A stretch of DNA of 64,000 nucleotides from Frankia sp. QA3 (GTDB lineage Bacteria > Actinomycetota > Actinomycetes > Frankiales > Frankiaceae). The stretch is taken from contig NZ_CM001489.1 of NCBI RefSeq assembly GCF_000262465.1, forward strand, positions 6,331,605-6,395,604. Reading direction: 5' to 3'. A program made the translations under genes and the position numbers. The notes below the pieces were generated by a model. That model searched no databases. It was not told the origin of the DNA and worked only from the letters and a program-made list of their open reading frames with translations. This document shows, one piece after another, positions 56,799 through 64,000 of this stretch. Each line of letters starts with the position of its first letter. Within the stretch, counting starts at the first letter, position 1.

Positions 56799-57115
56799 TG
56801 GAAAGAATGAGTGCCGGTGTGGTGATAAATGTTGATCGGACCGCGGCGTGAGATGATGCGCATGCGAGTGGTCGGCATATTGCTACGGCGTGATATCAGT
56901 CACGAACTGATCGCCGCTGGGAATTATTTTATCTCGCGGGATGATGCGGCTGGCCTTATTTGAAAGCGGATAGTTAGTCGCTGCGGCAGTCATGTCGAGG
57001 CACTTCGTGGCGTGCCGCTTACTTGTGTCGGCCGTCTCCATTTGCTGACATGACAAGGCGCTGGTACTTTCGGGTACAGTACTGTGATGACCTTCCGCTG
57101 TGTTGACGATTTGTT
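56799..57115. other. AT-rich spacer before the GH16 gene
   Basis: 317 bp, clearly AT-richer than the core. No gene. It probably carries the GH16 promoter. Confidence 0.5.
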
Positions 57116-58186
57116 GTGACGGAAGATGCGGGGCGGCGGATGAGACCTCGAGCGGGGCGGCGGAGATGGCGACGTGGCGGGCTGGTTGTGCTCGTCCTCG
57201 TAAGCCTGGCGGTGGGATGCGGGACCTCCGATAAGGAGCCTGACGTGGCCGGCCCTGCTTCCAGCTTCTCATCGACCGGTCCCGATGGACGCTCGGCGGT
57301 CCCCACCTCGCCGCCCTCCGGGGTCTGGTCGCCCTCTGCGAGTGATGGACCTGCTGGTCCTGGTCCGGCGGGTGGTGCTCCGTCGGCCGCGGTTCCTTTG
57401 CAGCCTTCTGCGGAGCCTCCTTCGGAGGACGGCACGCGGCCGCGCTTGCTGTGGACGGAGGAGTTTGAGGGGCCAGCGGGTGCTTCGGTCGATCCCGGCA
57501 AGTGGTTGATCACCACCGGCGGCAAGTGGGGTCCGACTGATGTCGCCTGCTACACGAAGAACCCGCGCAACCTTGCACTCGACGGGAAGGGGCACCTCAC
57601 GATTACGGCAATCGCTGAGCAGTCCGCCGAGCCGGGCTGCGCAGGCACTCAGTTTACGTCCGGCAGAGTGGAGACCCGGGGTAAAGCATCCTGGAAATAC
57701 GGCTACTTCGAATTCCGTGCTCGGCTGCCTATTGGTACCGGGACGCTGCCCGCCCTATGGCTTCTCGGGCCGAACGGTATCTACGACTGGCCTCGCTCCG
57801 GCGAGATCGACGTCGTTGAGGCGACGGCGAACGAACCGGCCACGGTGCATACCAACATTGTTGGCGTCGACCGCGCTGGAAACCGCTGGGAAGCCGGTTG
57901 GTGGGGAAAAGAGAAAAATTACGTGTACCCGGGTGGCGTACTTTCGGACCGCTATCACACGTACGCGCTGGACTGGGGGCCGAATAAGCTTGATTTTTAT
58001 TTCGACGGAATGCGCATTCGCCATATTGAACAAAAAGATACGCCCGTCTGGCTCTGGAACCGGGACTTCTATATTATCATGGATATTGCCGTAAGTGCGA
58101 AGCTGAGCCCTCCGCTTCCGCCGGCCTCCGCCTTCCCTCAGGCCCTCTCGGTCGACTATGTTCGCATCTATAGCAGTAAGCCGTAG
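57116..58186 (+). CDS. GH16 beta-glucanase-type lipoprotein
   Basis: A 356-aa secreted enzyme. Lipobox LAVGC near residue 35, then a Pro/Ser-rich linker to about 115. The GH16 core has SGEIDVVEAT with the catalytic ExDxxE and WxxDFYFDG. It would cut beta-1,3/1,4 glucans and may trim the island's own product. GTG 57116; ATG 57140 also fits. Confidence 0.9.
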   Translation: MTEDAGRRMRPRAGRRRWRRGGLVVLVLVSLAVGCGTSDKEPDVAGPASSFSSTGPDGRSAVPTSPPSGVWSPSASDGPAGPGPAGGAPSAAVPLQPSAEPPSEDGTRPRLLWTEEFEGPAGASVDPGKWLITTGGKWGPTDVACYTKNPRNLALDGKGHLTITAIAEQSAEPGCAGTQFTSGRVETRGKASWKYGYFEFRARLPIGTGTLPALWLLGPNGIYDWPRSGEIDVVEATANEPATVHTNIVGVDRAGNRWEAGWWGKEKNYVYPGGVLSDRYHTYALDWGPNKLDFYFDGMRIRHIEQKDTPVWLWNRDFYIIMDIAVSAKLSPPLPPASAFPQALSVDYVRIYSSKP

Positions 58187-58202
58187 TGACATGGTCTGCG
58201 GA

Positions 58203-58225
58203 TGTTCCCTGGCTCAGAGGGAACA
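58203..58225 (+). terminator. Hairpin after GH16
   Basis: TGTTCCCT at 58203-58210 and AGGGAACA at 58218-58225. It starts 16 bp after the stop. No U-tract. Confidence 0.5.
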
Positions 58226-58258
58226 CTAGGCGGAGCCCCTGAAAGAGCTCTCTTCCGT

Positions 58259-58281
58259 CCGGGGAGTAAAAGGTTCCCCGG
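58259..58281 (+). promoter_or_regulatory. Leader hairpin of the acetyltransferase gene
   Basis: CCGGGGA (58259-58265) and TCCCCGG (58275-58281), 42 bp before the TTG start. It may be a second terminator or a leader structure. Confidence 0.4.
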
Positions 58282-58323
58282 GGGAGCGCGCTACTCCATC
58301 ATCCTTGCTGTTAGGAGAAACTC

Positions 58324-58986
58324 TTGAAGGAGGCGGTCCTGCGGGACATCGATCGCTACGTCTATTATGACCAGGGCGGTCGCAAACCTCGGCGTGTCGG
58401 TCTCGGTAAATTTATGGCGGTCCTGAATAACCCCGGCCTTCAGGCGATACTCGTATACCGCTTCGGTGCCTTTGTCTCCCGGCGGAGAGCGGGCGGGGCT
58501 GGTGTGCCCGAGAGAATCCTGGGTGTGATCGCTTATCGTCTCCTGTCTCGGGTGTCGCAGATCGTGACCGGCATTTGGATTTCACCGGAGGCGCAGGTCG
58601 GACCGGGTTTGTTTATCGCTCATTTCGGAGGCGTGATCATTGGTGCATGTGAAATTGGAGAAAACTGCAACATCGGGCACGATGTCACGATAGGAAAAAG
58701 TGGCACCGGGGAGAGGTTCGGCCGTCCGAAGATCGGTGACCGGGTGAGTGTCGGTACGGGAGCACGGATATTGGGCCGCGTCGACATAGGAAATGATGCT
58801 CTTATCGGCGCCAATGCGGTCGTGACGAAGTCCATCGCTGCCCGAGCGGTTGTGGTGGGTGTGCCAGGCAGGGTCGTTTCAGGCCGGGGGGCGTTCGGTT
58901 ATGTCGAGTATTTTGGGATGGCCGAGGATCGAGCAAGGGCTGCGTCACATGCTCTAGCTGACGAATACGCGGAAGAGACTGGGTAG
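58324..58986 (+). CDS. Serine acetyltransferase-like hexapeptide enzyme
   Basis: A 220-aa left-handed beta-helix protein: GPGLFIAHFGGVIIGACEIG, NCNIGHDVTIG and later turns. In this context it may acetylate a sugar rather than serine. TTG 58324 has AGGAGAAAC upstream. Confidence 0.82.
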   Translation: MKEAVLRDIDRYVYYDQGGRKPRRVGLGKFMAVLNNPGLQAILVYRFGAFVSRRRAGGAGVPERILGVIAYRLLSRVSQIVTGIWISPEAQVGPGLFIAHFGGVIIGACEIGENCNIGHDVTIGKSGTGERFGRPKIGDRVSVGTGARILGRVDIGNDALIGANAVVTKSIAARAVVVGVPGRVVSGRGAFGYVEYFGMAEDRARAASHALADEYAEETG

Positions 58987-59084
58987 CCGATTTCTCCCGG
59001 TGCGGGCGGCCCGAGATGGTGGTGAAGTCGTCCTCTACCGCGGCACCCCCGCGAGCTGAAGCCGGACCTGCGGGTGATGGCGAC

Positions 59085-59869
59085 ACCCTGACCGCACCGG
59101 CCTGGATGCGCACCGGTGGCACGCTGTCCGGGCCGTCCGGCGGGCCCCCTGCGACCCTGTCCACCGCCGCCTTCGCCGCTTACCTGGCCGCCTATGCCCG
59201 TGCCTACGCGGACGACGGTGTGTCGGCCGACCTGATCTCTCCGCTGAACGAACCGCTGGCGCCGTCCACGAATCATCCCACCATGCCGCTGACGACCCAG
59301 CAGGAGTCGGCGGTGATCGCCGTGCGCGGTCCGGCGCTGCGCGCGGACGAGCTGAGCACCCGGATAGCGGTCTCCGATCAGAACTGGGATTTCGGGCTCC
59401 TACGTCCTGCAGGTACTCGGCGACCCCGCGGCGGCGCCGTGGATCGCCGGGGTCGCCTCACACTGCTACGGCGGGGACCCCTCCGCTCAGGCGGTGCTGC
59501 GCAGCCGGGCGCCGAACCTCGCCCAGTACCTCACCGAGTGCTCCAGCGGGTCCTGGTCGAAGGGATTCGGCGACTGCCTGCGCTGGAACGCGCAGAACAT
59601 GCTGATCGGCGCGACGCGCAGCGGCGCTGCCACGGTCGCCTATTGGAACGTGGCGCCCGACGAGACCGGCGGGCCCAAGCTCGGCGGCTGCCCGAGCTGC
59701 CGTGGCCTGGTCACAATCGACCGCCGTACCGGAAACGTGAAGTACAGCCCCGAGCACCATACGCTCGGCCAGCTAGCCATGATCACCGATCCGGGTGCCG
59801 TCCGGGTGGACACCCCCTGGTCCGGACCCGGTGGGCTGGCTCCACGGGTATCCCTGGGTGAGGGCACGC
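59085..59869 (+). pseudogene. GH30 glycosidase remnant (5' truncated, frameshifted)
   Basis: Two frames together give most of a GH30 catalytic domain. The first frame runs from TAPAWMRTGGTLSG through SPLNEP (acid/base Glu) to SDQNWDF. At about 59391-59395 the similarity moves to the +1 frame: SGSYVLQVLGDPAAAPWIAG, then ECSSGSWSKGF with the nucleophile Glu. The signal peptide and first about 150 residues are missing. It lies between the island and the core genes. Confidence 0.8.
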
Positions 59870-59936
59870 TGCTTCTGATCTGCGGACGTGGGCCACGTCA
59901 TCCGGCGATGTCCGGGCCGTGTCCTATGGTGCCGTG

Positions 59937-60845
59937 GTGATGCCGCCTTCAAACTCGGATCAGACGGCCGCGCCCCCGCCAGAGGAGGAGGTGACCGTCA
60001 CCACACCGGAGATCGATGGCACGCCCGCAGGTCCGCGGGTCGGTGCCGATTCGGCCTTCACTACGGGGCGGGAGCGCCGCTACCCGCCGCCGGAGCAGTT
60101 CCGCGGTCCGGTGGTCGCCCGCCGCGGGCAGGTCGAACGTTCCACCACCGACCAGCGGCTGCTCGACACCCGCAGCCCGTCGGGTTTCGTGCACGGCGAC
60201 CCGTGGCGGGTGATGCGGATCCAGAGCGAGTTCGTCGAGGGCTTCGGGCTGCTCGCGGAGCTGCCGCGGGCCGTGACGGTCTTCGGTTCGGCGCGCATCC
60301 CCCCGGACGACCCGGTCTACGCCCAGGGCCGCCGTCTCGGCGCCGCGCTCGCCGAAGCCGGATTCGCGGTCATCACCGGCGGGGGGCCGGGGGCGATGGA
60401 GGCGGTCAACCGCGGCGCCCAGGAGGCGGGCGGGCTGTCGGTCGGCCTCGGCATCGAGCTGCCGTACGAGCAGCGGCTGAACGACTGGGTCGATCTGGGC
60501 GTCAGCTTCCGGTACTTCTTCGTCCGCAAGACGATGTTCGTCAAGTACGCCGAGGCGTTCGTCATCCTGCCCGGCGGGCTCGGCACGCTCGACGAGCTGT
60601 TCGAGGCGCTCACCCTCGTCCAGACCGGCAAGGTCACCCGGTTCCCGGTGGTCCTCATCGGGTCGCGGTACTGGTCGGGCCTGGTGGAGTGGCTGCGCTC
60701 CACCGTCGTGCCGGCTGGCCTGATCAAGGAATCCGACCTGCATATTCTGTCGATAACCGACGATGTGGAGGAGGCGGTGCGCATCATCGTGGAGGGGACG
60801 GCCGGGCACGCCGGGCCGCTGCGGTCGGAGGTGCGGGAACCGTGA
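59937..60845 (+). CDS. LOG/TIGR00730-family nucleotide hydrolase, copy 1
   Basis: A 302-aa protein. VFGSARIPPDDPVYAQG, GGGPGAMEAVNRGA and LPGGLGTLDELFEAL are the family motifs of cytokinin-type nucleoside 5'-monophosphate phosphoribohydrolases. It has an extra N-terminal about 80 residues. GTG 59937 lies 6 nt after TATGGT (59925-59930); ATG 59940 follows at once. The next LOG gene overlaps it by 4 bp. Confidence 0.9.
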   Translation: MMPPSNSDQTAAPPPEEEVTVTTPEIDGTPAGPRVGADSAFTTGRERRYPPPEQFRGPVVARRGQVERSTTDQRLLDTRSPSGFVHGDPWRVMRIQSEFVEGFGLLAELPRAVTVFGSARIPPDDPVYAQGRRLGAALAEAGFAVITGGGPGAMEAVNRGAQEAGGLSVGLGIELPYEQRLNDWVDLGVSFRYFFVRKTMFVKYAEAFVILPGGLGTLDELFEALTLVQTGKVTRFPVVLIGSRYWSGLVEWLRSTVVPAGLIKESDLHILSITDDVEEAVRIIVEGTAGHAGPLRSEVREP

Positions 60846-61450
60846 ACATCTGCGTCTACTGCGCGTCCTCGTCCGCGATCGACGCCGCCCATGTGGAGCT
60901 GGCGGCCCAGACCGGCGCGGAGCTTGCCCGGCGCGGCCACACCCTGGTGTCCGGCGGTGGCTCGGTGTCGTGCATGGGGGCGGTGGCCCGGGCGGCGCGG
61001 GCCGGTGGCGCCCGCACCGTCGGGGTGATCCCGCGGGCGCTGCTGGCGCTGGAGGTCAGCGACACCGAGGCGGACGAGCTGATCGTCACGGACACGATGC
61101 GGGAGCGCAAGGCGCTCATGGACGCCCGTGCCGACGGCTTCCTCGCGCTGCCCGGCGGGCTGGGCACGCTGGAGGAGCTCCTGGAGATCTGGGTGGCCCG
61201 GGTGCTGCGCCTGCACGTGAAGCCCGTGGTCGTCCTCGACCCCGGCGGGGTCTTCGGTCACCTGCGGCTGCTCGTCGACGAGCTCGTCGAGGGCGGGTTC
61301 GTCCGGCCCGTCGCCCGCGACACGCTGATCTGGGCCGCCACCGTGGGCGAGGCCCTGGACCGGTTGGAGGCCGCCGCGCCGGCGGGCGTGGTACCCGCCG
61401 GCGTCGCCCCGCCGCAGCCGACCGACCGGGAGATCATCGAAGGCGATTGA
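60842..61450 (+). CDS. LOG/TIGR00730-family nucleotide hydrolase, copy 2
   Basis: A 202-aa compact LOG protein: NICVYCASSSAID, SGGGSVSCMGAVARAA and LPGGLGTLEELLE. In copy 2 the GGGxxxxMG motif is of the short LOG type. GTG 60842 overlaps copy 1 (GTGA). The two genes differ enough to suggest separate substrates. In mycobacteria a LOG gene also follows dapE, so the order here is conserved apart from the island. Confidence 0.92.
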   Translation: MNICVYCASSSAIDAAHVELAAQTGAELARRGHTLVSGGGSVSCMGAVARAARAGGARTVGVIPRALLALEVSDTEADELIVTDTMRERKALMDARADGFLALPGGLGTLEELLEIWVARVLRLHVKPVVVLDPGGVFGHLRLLVDELVEGGFVRPVARDTLIWAATVGEALDRLEAAAPAGVVPAGVAPPQPTDREIIEGD

Positions 61451-61516
61451 CGGAGGCGGCGTCCCGGCCCCGCCCCGCCTCGCGTCGTCGGGCCGCCTGC
61501 CCGTCCGCGGAGTTCC

Positions 61517-61566
61517 GCGACTAGCCGGAGGGTTTCGTGTCCGTTTCGTCCCTCTGGATGAGCGGG
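61517..61566. repeat. Intergenic hairpin element, copy 3
   Basis: GCCGGAGGGTTTCGTGTCC then TTTCGTCCCTCTGGATGAG. The inner arm keeps GGAGGG/CCCTCT pairing; the outer arms have diverged. It lies between two convergent genes (LOG copy 2 and folP2). Confidence 0.72.
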
Positions 61567-61606
61567 AACGGGGTCCGGGGCGGGGACGGGGTCGGGCGGG
61601 GAAGGG

Positions 61607-62626
61607 TCAGACGACGCCGCGGCGGGCGACGGCGAGGTCGGCGTCGCCGCGGATCGCCGCGACCATCCGCAGCGTGCGCACCGTCGCGGCCACCTGGTGG
61701 GCGCGGAAGACCCGGGCGCCGAGCCAGGCGCTGATCGTCGTCGCGGCGAGGGTGCCCTCCAGCCGCTCGTCGACCCCGGCGTCCAGGGCCTCCCCGACGA
61801 AGTCCTTGTTCGACATGGCGACCAGCACCGGCCAGCCGGTGGCCGCCAGCTCCGGCAGCCGCCGGGTGGCCTCCAGCGAGTGCCGGCTGTTCTTGCCGAA
61901 GTCGTGACCCGGGTCGATGAGCACCGAGTCGGGACGAACCCCCAGCGCCACGGCGCGCTCGGCGAGTCCCACAGTGGTGGTGACGATGTCGGCGACGACG
62001 TCGTCGTAGGTCATCCGGTGCGGCCGGGTCCGGGGCGGCAGATGCCCGGCGTGGGTGCAGACGAGGCCGGTGCCGAACTCGGCGGCGACCTCGGCGAGCC
62101 CCGGATCGACCCCGCCCCAGGCGTCGTTGAGCAGGTCGGCGCCCTCCCCGGCGACCACTCGGCCGACCGCCGCCCGCCAGGTGTCGACGCTGATCACCAG
62201 GTCGGGATGGCGCGTGCGGACCGCGGCGACGAAGCCGCCGACCCGGCGAAGTTCCTCGGCCGGGCTCACCTCCCCGCCGGGGGCCGCCTTCACCCCGCCG
62301 ATGTCGATGATCCCCGCCCCGTCGTCGACGGCGCGGTCGACGGCGTCGAGGGCCTCGGCCTCGCCGTACGTCGCGCCCCGGTCGAAGAACGAGTCCGGCG
62401 TGCGGTTGACGATGGCCATGACGACCAGCTCCGACGGTCCGAAGACGCGCCGCCCCAGCCGCAGCGGCCCCTGCCCCGCCCGTCCGTCCCGAACCGGCGG
62501 CGCGTCCTGGGCCGGCTGGGCGTCCTGCCCCGGCCGGTTGTCATGTGCAGGCTGCGCGGTCCGGGGCGCCGCGTCGGTCGTCAGGGCGGTCGTCTCGGCG
62601 GTCGTCTCGGCAGTGTCGGCGTCCAC
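61607..62626 (-). CDS. folP2: FolP2-type dihydropteroate synthase-like protein
   Basis: A 339-aa TIM-barrel protein. VMAIVNRTPDSFFDRG replaces the usual NVTPDSFSDGG, and DIGGVKAAPGGEVS replaces DIGGESTRPG. These are the loop positions that hold the substrates in true DHPS, so it is probably not a folate enzyme. Mycobacterial FolP2 in the same position also lacks DHPS activity. GTG 62626 is used; ATG 62674 is possible. Confidence 0.85.
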   Translation of the reverse strand: MDADTAETTAETTALTTDAAPRTAQPAHDNRPGQDAQPAQDAPPVRDGRAGQGPLRLGRRVFGPSELVVMAIVNRTPDSFFDRGATYGEAEALDAVDRAVDDGAGIIDIGGVKAAPGGEVSPAEELRRVGGFVAAVRTRHPDLVISVDTWRAAVGRVVAGEGADLLNDAWGGVDPGLAEVAAEFGTGLVCTHAGHLPPRTRPHRMTYDDVVADIVTTTVGLAERAVALGVRPDSVLIDPGHDFGKNSRHSLEATRRLPELAATGWPVLVAMSNKDFVGEALDAGVDERLEGTLAATTISAWLGARVFRAHQVAATVRTLRMVAAIRGDADLAVARRGVV

Positions 62627-62688
62627 CCGGCCAGACTGCCAGATCGGGCGGGGTGACCAGGGCGGCCGGGACATGGCACGATCGACCC

Positions 62689-63051
62689 GTGGTGCTCGCC
62701 GTCGAGATCGTGATCGTGGCCGCCGTCGTGTTCGCCGTGGCCGCGCTGGCCGTCGGCCGCTTCGACCGACTTGCCCCGGCGCCGCCCGACAGCGCCTCCG
62801 TCGGCCTGCCCGCCGACACGGTGACGGCCGGGGACGTCACCCGACTGCGGTTCGGGATGGCGCCACGCGGCTACCGGATGGCCGAGGTCGACGCGGTCCT
62901 GCTGCGCCTGGCCGAGGAGCTGGCCTGGCGCGACGAGGAGCTGGCCCGGCGCGACGACGAGCTCGTCCGGCTGGCGACCTTCGCGCGCATCGGCCCCGCG
63001 GCCTCGGCGCAGGAGCATCCCGCCGTGCCGCTGGAGAAGTCGGAGGACTGA
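62689..63051 (+). CDS. DivIVA-domain membrane-anchored small protein
   Basis: A 120-aa protein. A single N-terminal membrane helix (VEIVIVAAVVFAVAALAVG), then a DivIVA-like LRFGMAPRGYRMAEVDAVLL and a coiled EELAWRDEELARRDDEL repeat. It resembles the DivIVA-like gene beside folP2 in mycobacteria. GTG 62689 or 62692. Confidence 0.83.
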   Translation: MVLAVEIVIVAAVVFAVAALAVGRFDRLAPAPPDSASVGLPADTVTAGDVTRLRFGMAPRGYRMAEVDAVLLRLAEELAWRDEELARRDDELVRLATFARIGPAASAQEHPAVPLEKSED

Positions 63052-63268
63052 CGGCCGGTCCCCTCGTGTCTCGCATCCCGTTGACGGACGGTCGATCTGA
63101 GTCACGCGAGACCGACCGCGGGCGCGCCCGTCGACACCGGACACCCACTGTTCGATGCCGGCACCGCCGACCGTTGTGATGCCGCGGGGAGACGTGTTTC
63201 GGTTTGCGGTCCGGTCTACGGGATAATCGTCGCCAGACGCAGGTCCGACGGCAGGAAGAGGTGCACCG

Positions 63269-63436
63269 ATGGCGGCCATGAAGCCGCGGACGGGTGACGG
63301 TCCGCTCGAGGTGACCAAGGAGGGACGCGGCATCGTCATGCGTGTCCCGCTGGAGGGGGGCGGTCGGCTCGTTGTGGAACTCACCGCTGACGAGGCGAGT
63401 GCGCTGGGGGACGCCCTCAAGACCGCGATCAGCTAG
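63269..63436 (+). CDS. DUF3117 protein
   Basis: A 55-aa protein, too short for most gene finders, read directly: MAAMKPRTGDGPLEVTKEGR continuing to GIVMRVPLEGGGRLVVELTA and ADEASALGDALKTAIS. It matches DUF3117, which is nearly invariant in actinobacteria and sits at this spot in mycobacteria. ATG 63269 has AGGAAGAGG upstream. Function unknown. Confidence 0.93.
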   Translation: MAAMKPRTGDGPLEVTKEGRGIVMRVPLEGGGRLVVELTADEASALGDALKTAIS

Positions 63437-63529
63437 CTGTCGTTGCGCAGGTGTCGGTGCGGCCGACCCGCGGCAGGTGGGGCAGGCCGTCCCGGCGGCG
63501 GTTGGTGCGGCGGCGACGAGGAGGGTCAC

Positions 63530-64000
63530 ATGACCATGGACGGATCCGCGTCGAGTCCGGTGCTCGATGCTCTCATCGGGTCGCCACCGGAGATCACGCT
63601 CCGGTCCGGGAGCGCCGCCGACGCGGCGGCCCCCGTCGTCGCCGTCGTGCTGGCGGCGGGGGAGGACGGGCCGGTCTTCGACGCGGCCGCCCGGCGGGCC
63701 GGCGGCGATCTCGGTGTGGAGCTCGACCGCCTCGTCGAGACCGAGTCCCTGCGCGGTGACGCAGGCTCCGTGCTGGCCGTCCCGCTCACCGGCGCGGACC
63801 GTTCGGTCACCAGGCTGCTCGTGGTGGGCGTCGGCGCCGGCCAGCCGAGGGACTGGCGGGCCGCCGGGGCCGCCGTGGCGCGCCGGGCCGGCACTGCGGC
63901 GCGGCTCGCGGTGATCGCGCAGCCCGCGCCGGTCGGCCTGCGGGCGTTCGCCGAGGGGGTCGCCCTCGGCTCCTACCGCGTCTCCGGGCTGCTGGATCGG
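63530..64000 (+). CDS. pepA: Leucyl aminopeptidase, 5' part only
   Basis: 157 codons, open to the window end. VVAVVLAAGEDGPVFDAAAR, LLVVGVGAGQPRDWRAAGA and FAEGVALGSYRVSGLL match the N-terminal macro-like domain of M17 aminopeptidases. The catalytic domain lies beyond the window. ATG 63530 has GAGGAGGG at 63518-63525. Confidence 0.85.
   Translation, partial: MTMDGSASSPVLDALIGSPPEITLRSGSAADAAAPVVAVVLAAGEDGPVFDAAARRAGGDLGVELDRLVETESLRGDAGSVLAVPLTGADRSVTRLLVVGVGAGQPRDWRAAGAAVARRAGTAARLAVIAQPAPVGLRAFAEGVALGSYRVSGLLDR

Overview
The window is very GC-rich DNA with many GTG starts, alternating strands and closely packed genes. It carries actinobacterial marker genes: mshB for mycothiol, ispH next to xseA, a DUF4245 gene next to glpX, a dapC-dapD-dapE cluster, and the LOG/folP2/DivIVA-like/DUF3117 block. 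I infer a high-GC actinobacterium, most likely Frankia or a close relative. I saw no rRNA, tRNA or CRISPR array. The species call rests on overall style, not on a database match.

Layout. 1-9600: polyphosphate kinase 2, a stand-alone adenylate kinase, a repeat-bearing lipoprotein, a degenerate Nudix protein, a membrane Ser/Thr kinase, a metallo-beta-lactamase-fold enzyme divergent from a TetR regulator, a P-loop kinase and a PfkB kinase. 9850-22600: a class A beta-lactamase-like serine hydrolase, soluble transhydrogenase sthA, fumC, ispH divergent from xseA, xseB in the opposite orientation to xseA, DUF4245, glpX, a fatty acid hydroxylase and a polysaccharide deacetylase. 23200-38200: small and membrane proteins, rmuC, ychF, DUF4240, DUF952, a HhH-GPD glycosylase, a pterin dehydratase, mutT, typA, mshB, a trypsin-like protease, DUF6113, a flavin reductase and a SirB1-like protein. 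38285-42447: fdxA, dapC, dapD and dapE (electron transfer and the succinylase branch of lysine/peptidoglycan precursor synthesis).

43102-58986 is a surface-polysaccharide island, AT-richer than its flanks to the eye. It holds a priming polyprenyl-phosphate sugar transferase, two GT2 and two GT4 glycosyltransferases, a large GT-C-like membrane protein with a coupled small membrane protein, a Wzx-like flippase, a GMC oxidoreductase with a ferredoxin-type Cys motif, an SDR protein, a GH16 lipoprotein and a serine-acetyltransferase-like enzyme. Genes 46735-56798 are tightly spaced or overlapping and probably form one operon. A perfect CRP-type palindrome lies upstream of the first GT2 gene. A frameshifted GH30 remnant marks the right edge. 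From 59937 the conserved core resumes: two LOG genes, folP2, a DivIVA-like gene, a DUF3117 gene and the 5' part of pepA.

Three features recur. About a dozen genes have a TANNNT -10 box 6-8 nt before a GTG/ATG, so they are probably leaderless. Short tandem repeats (9-18 bp) sit in spacers and in four genes contain the stop codon. A hairpin-forming intergenic element occurs three times (5756, 30811, 61517).
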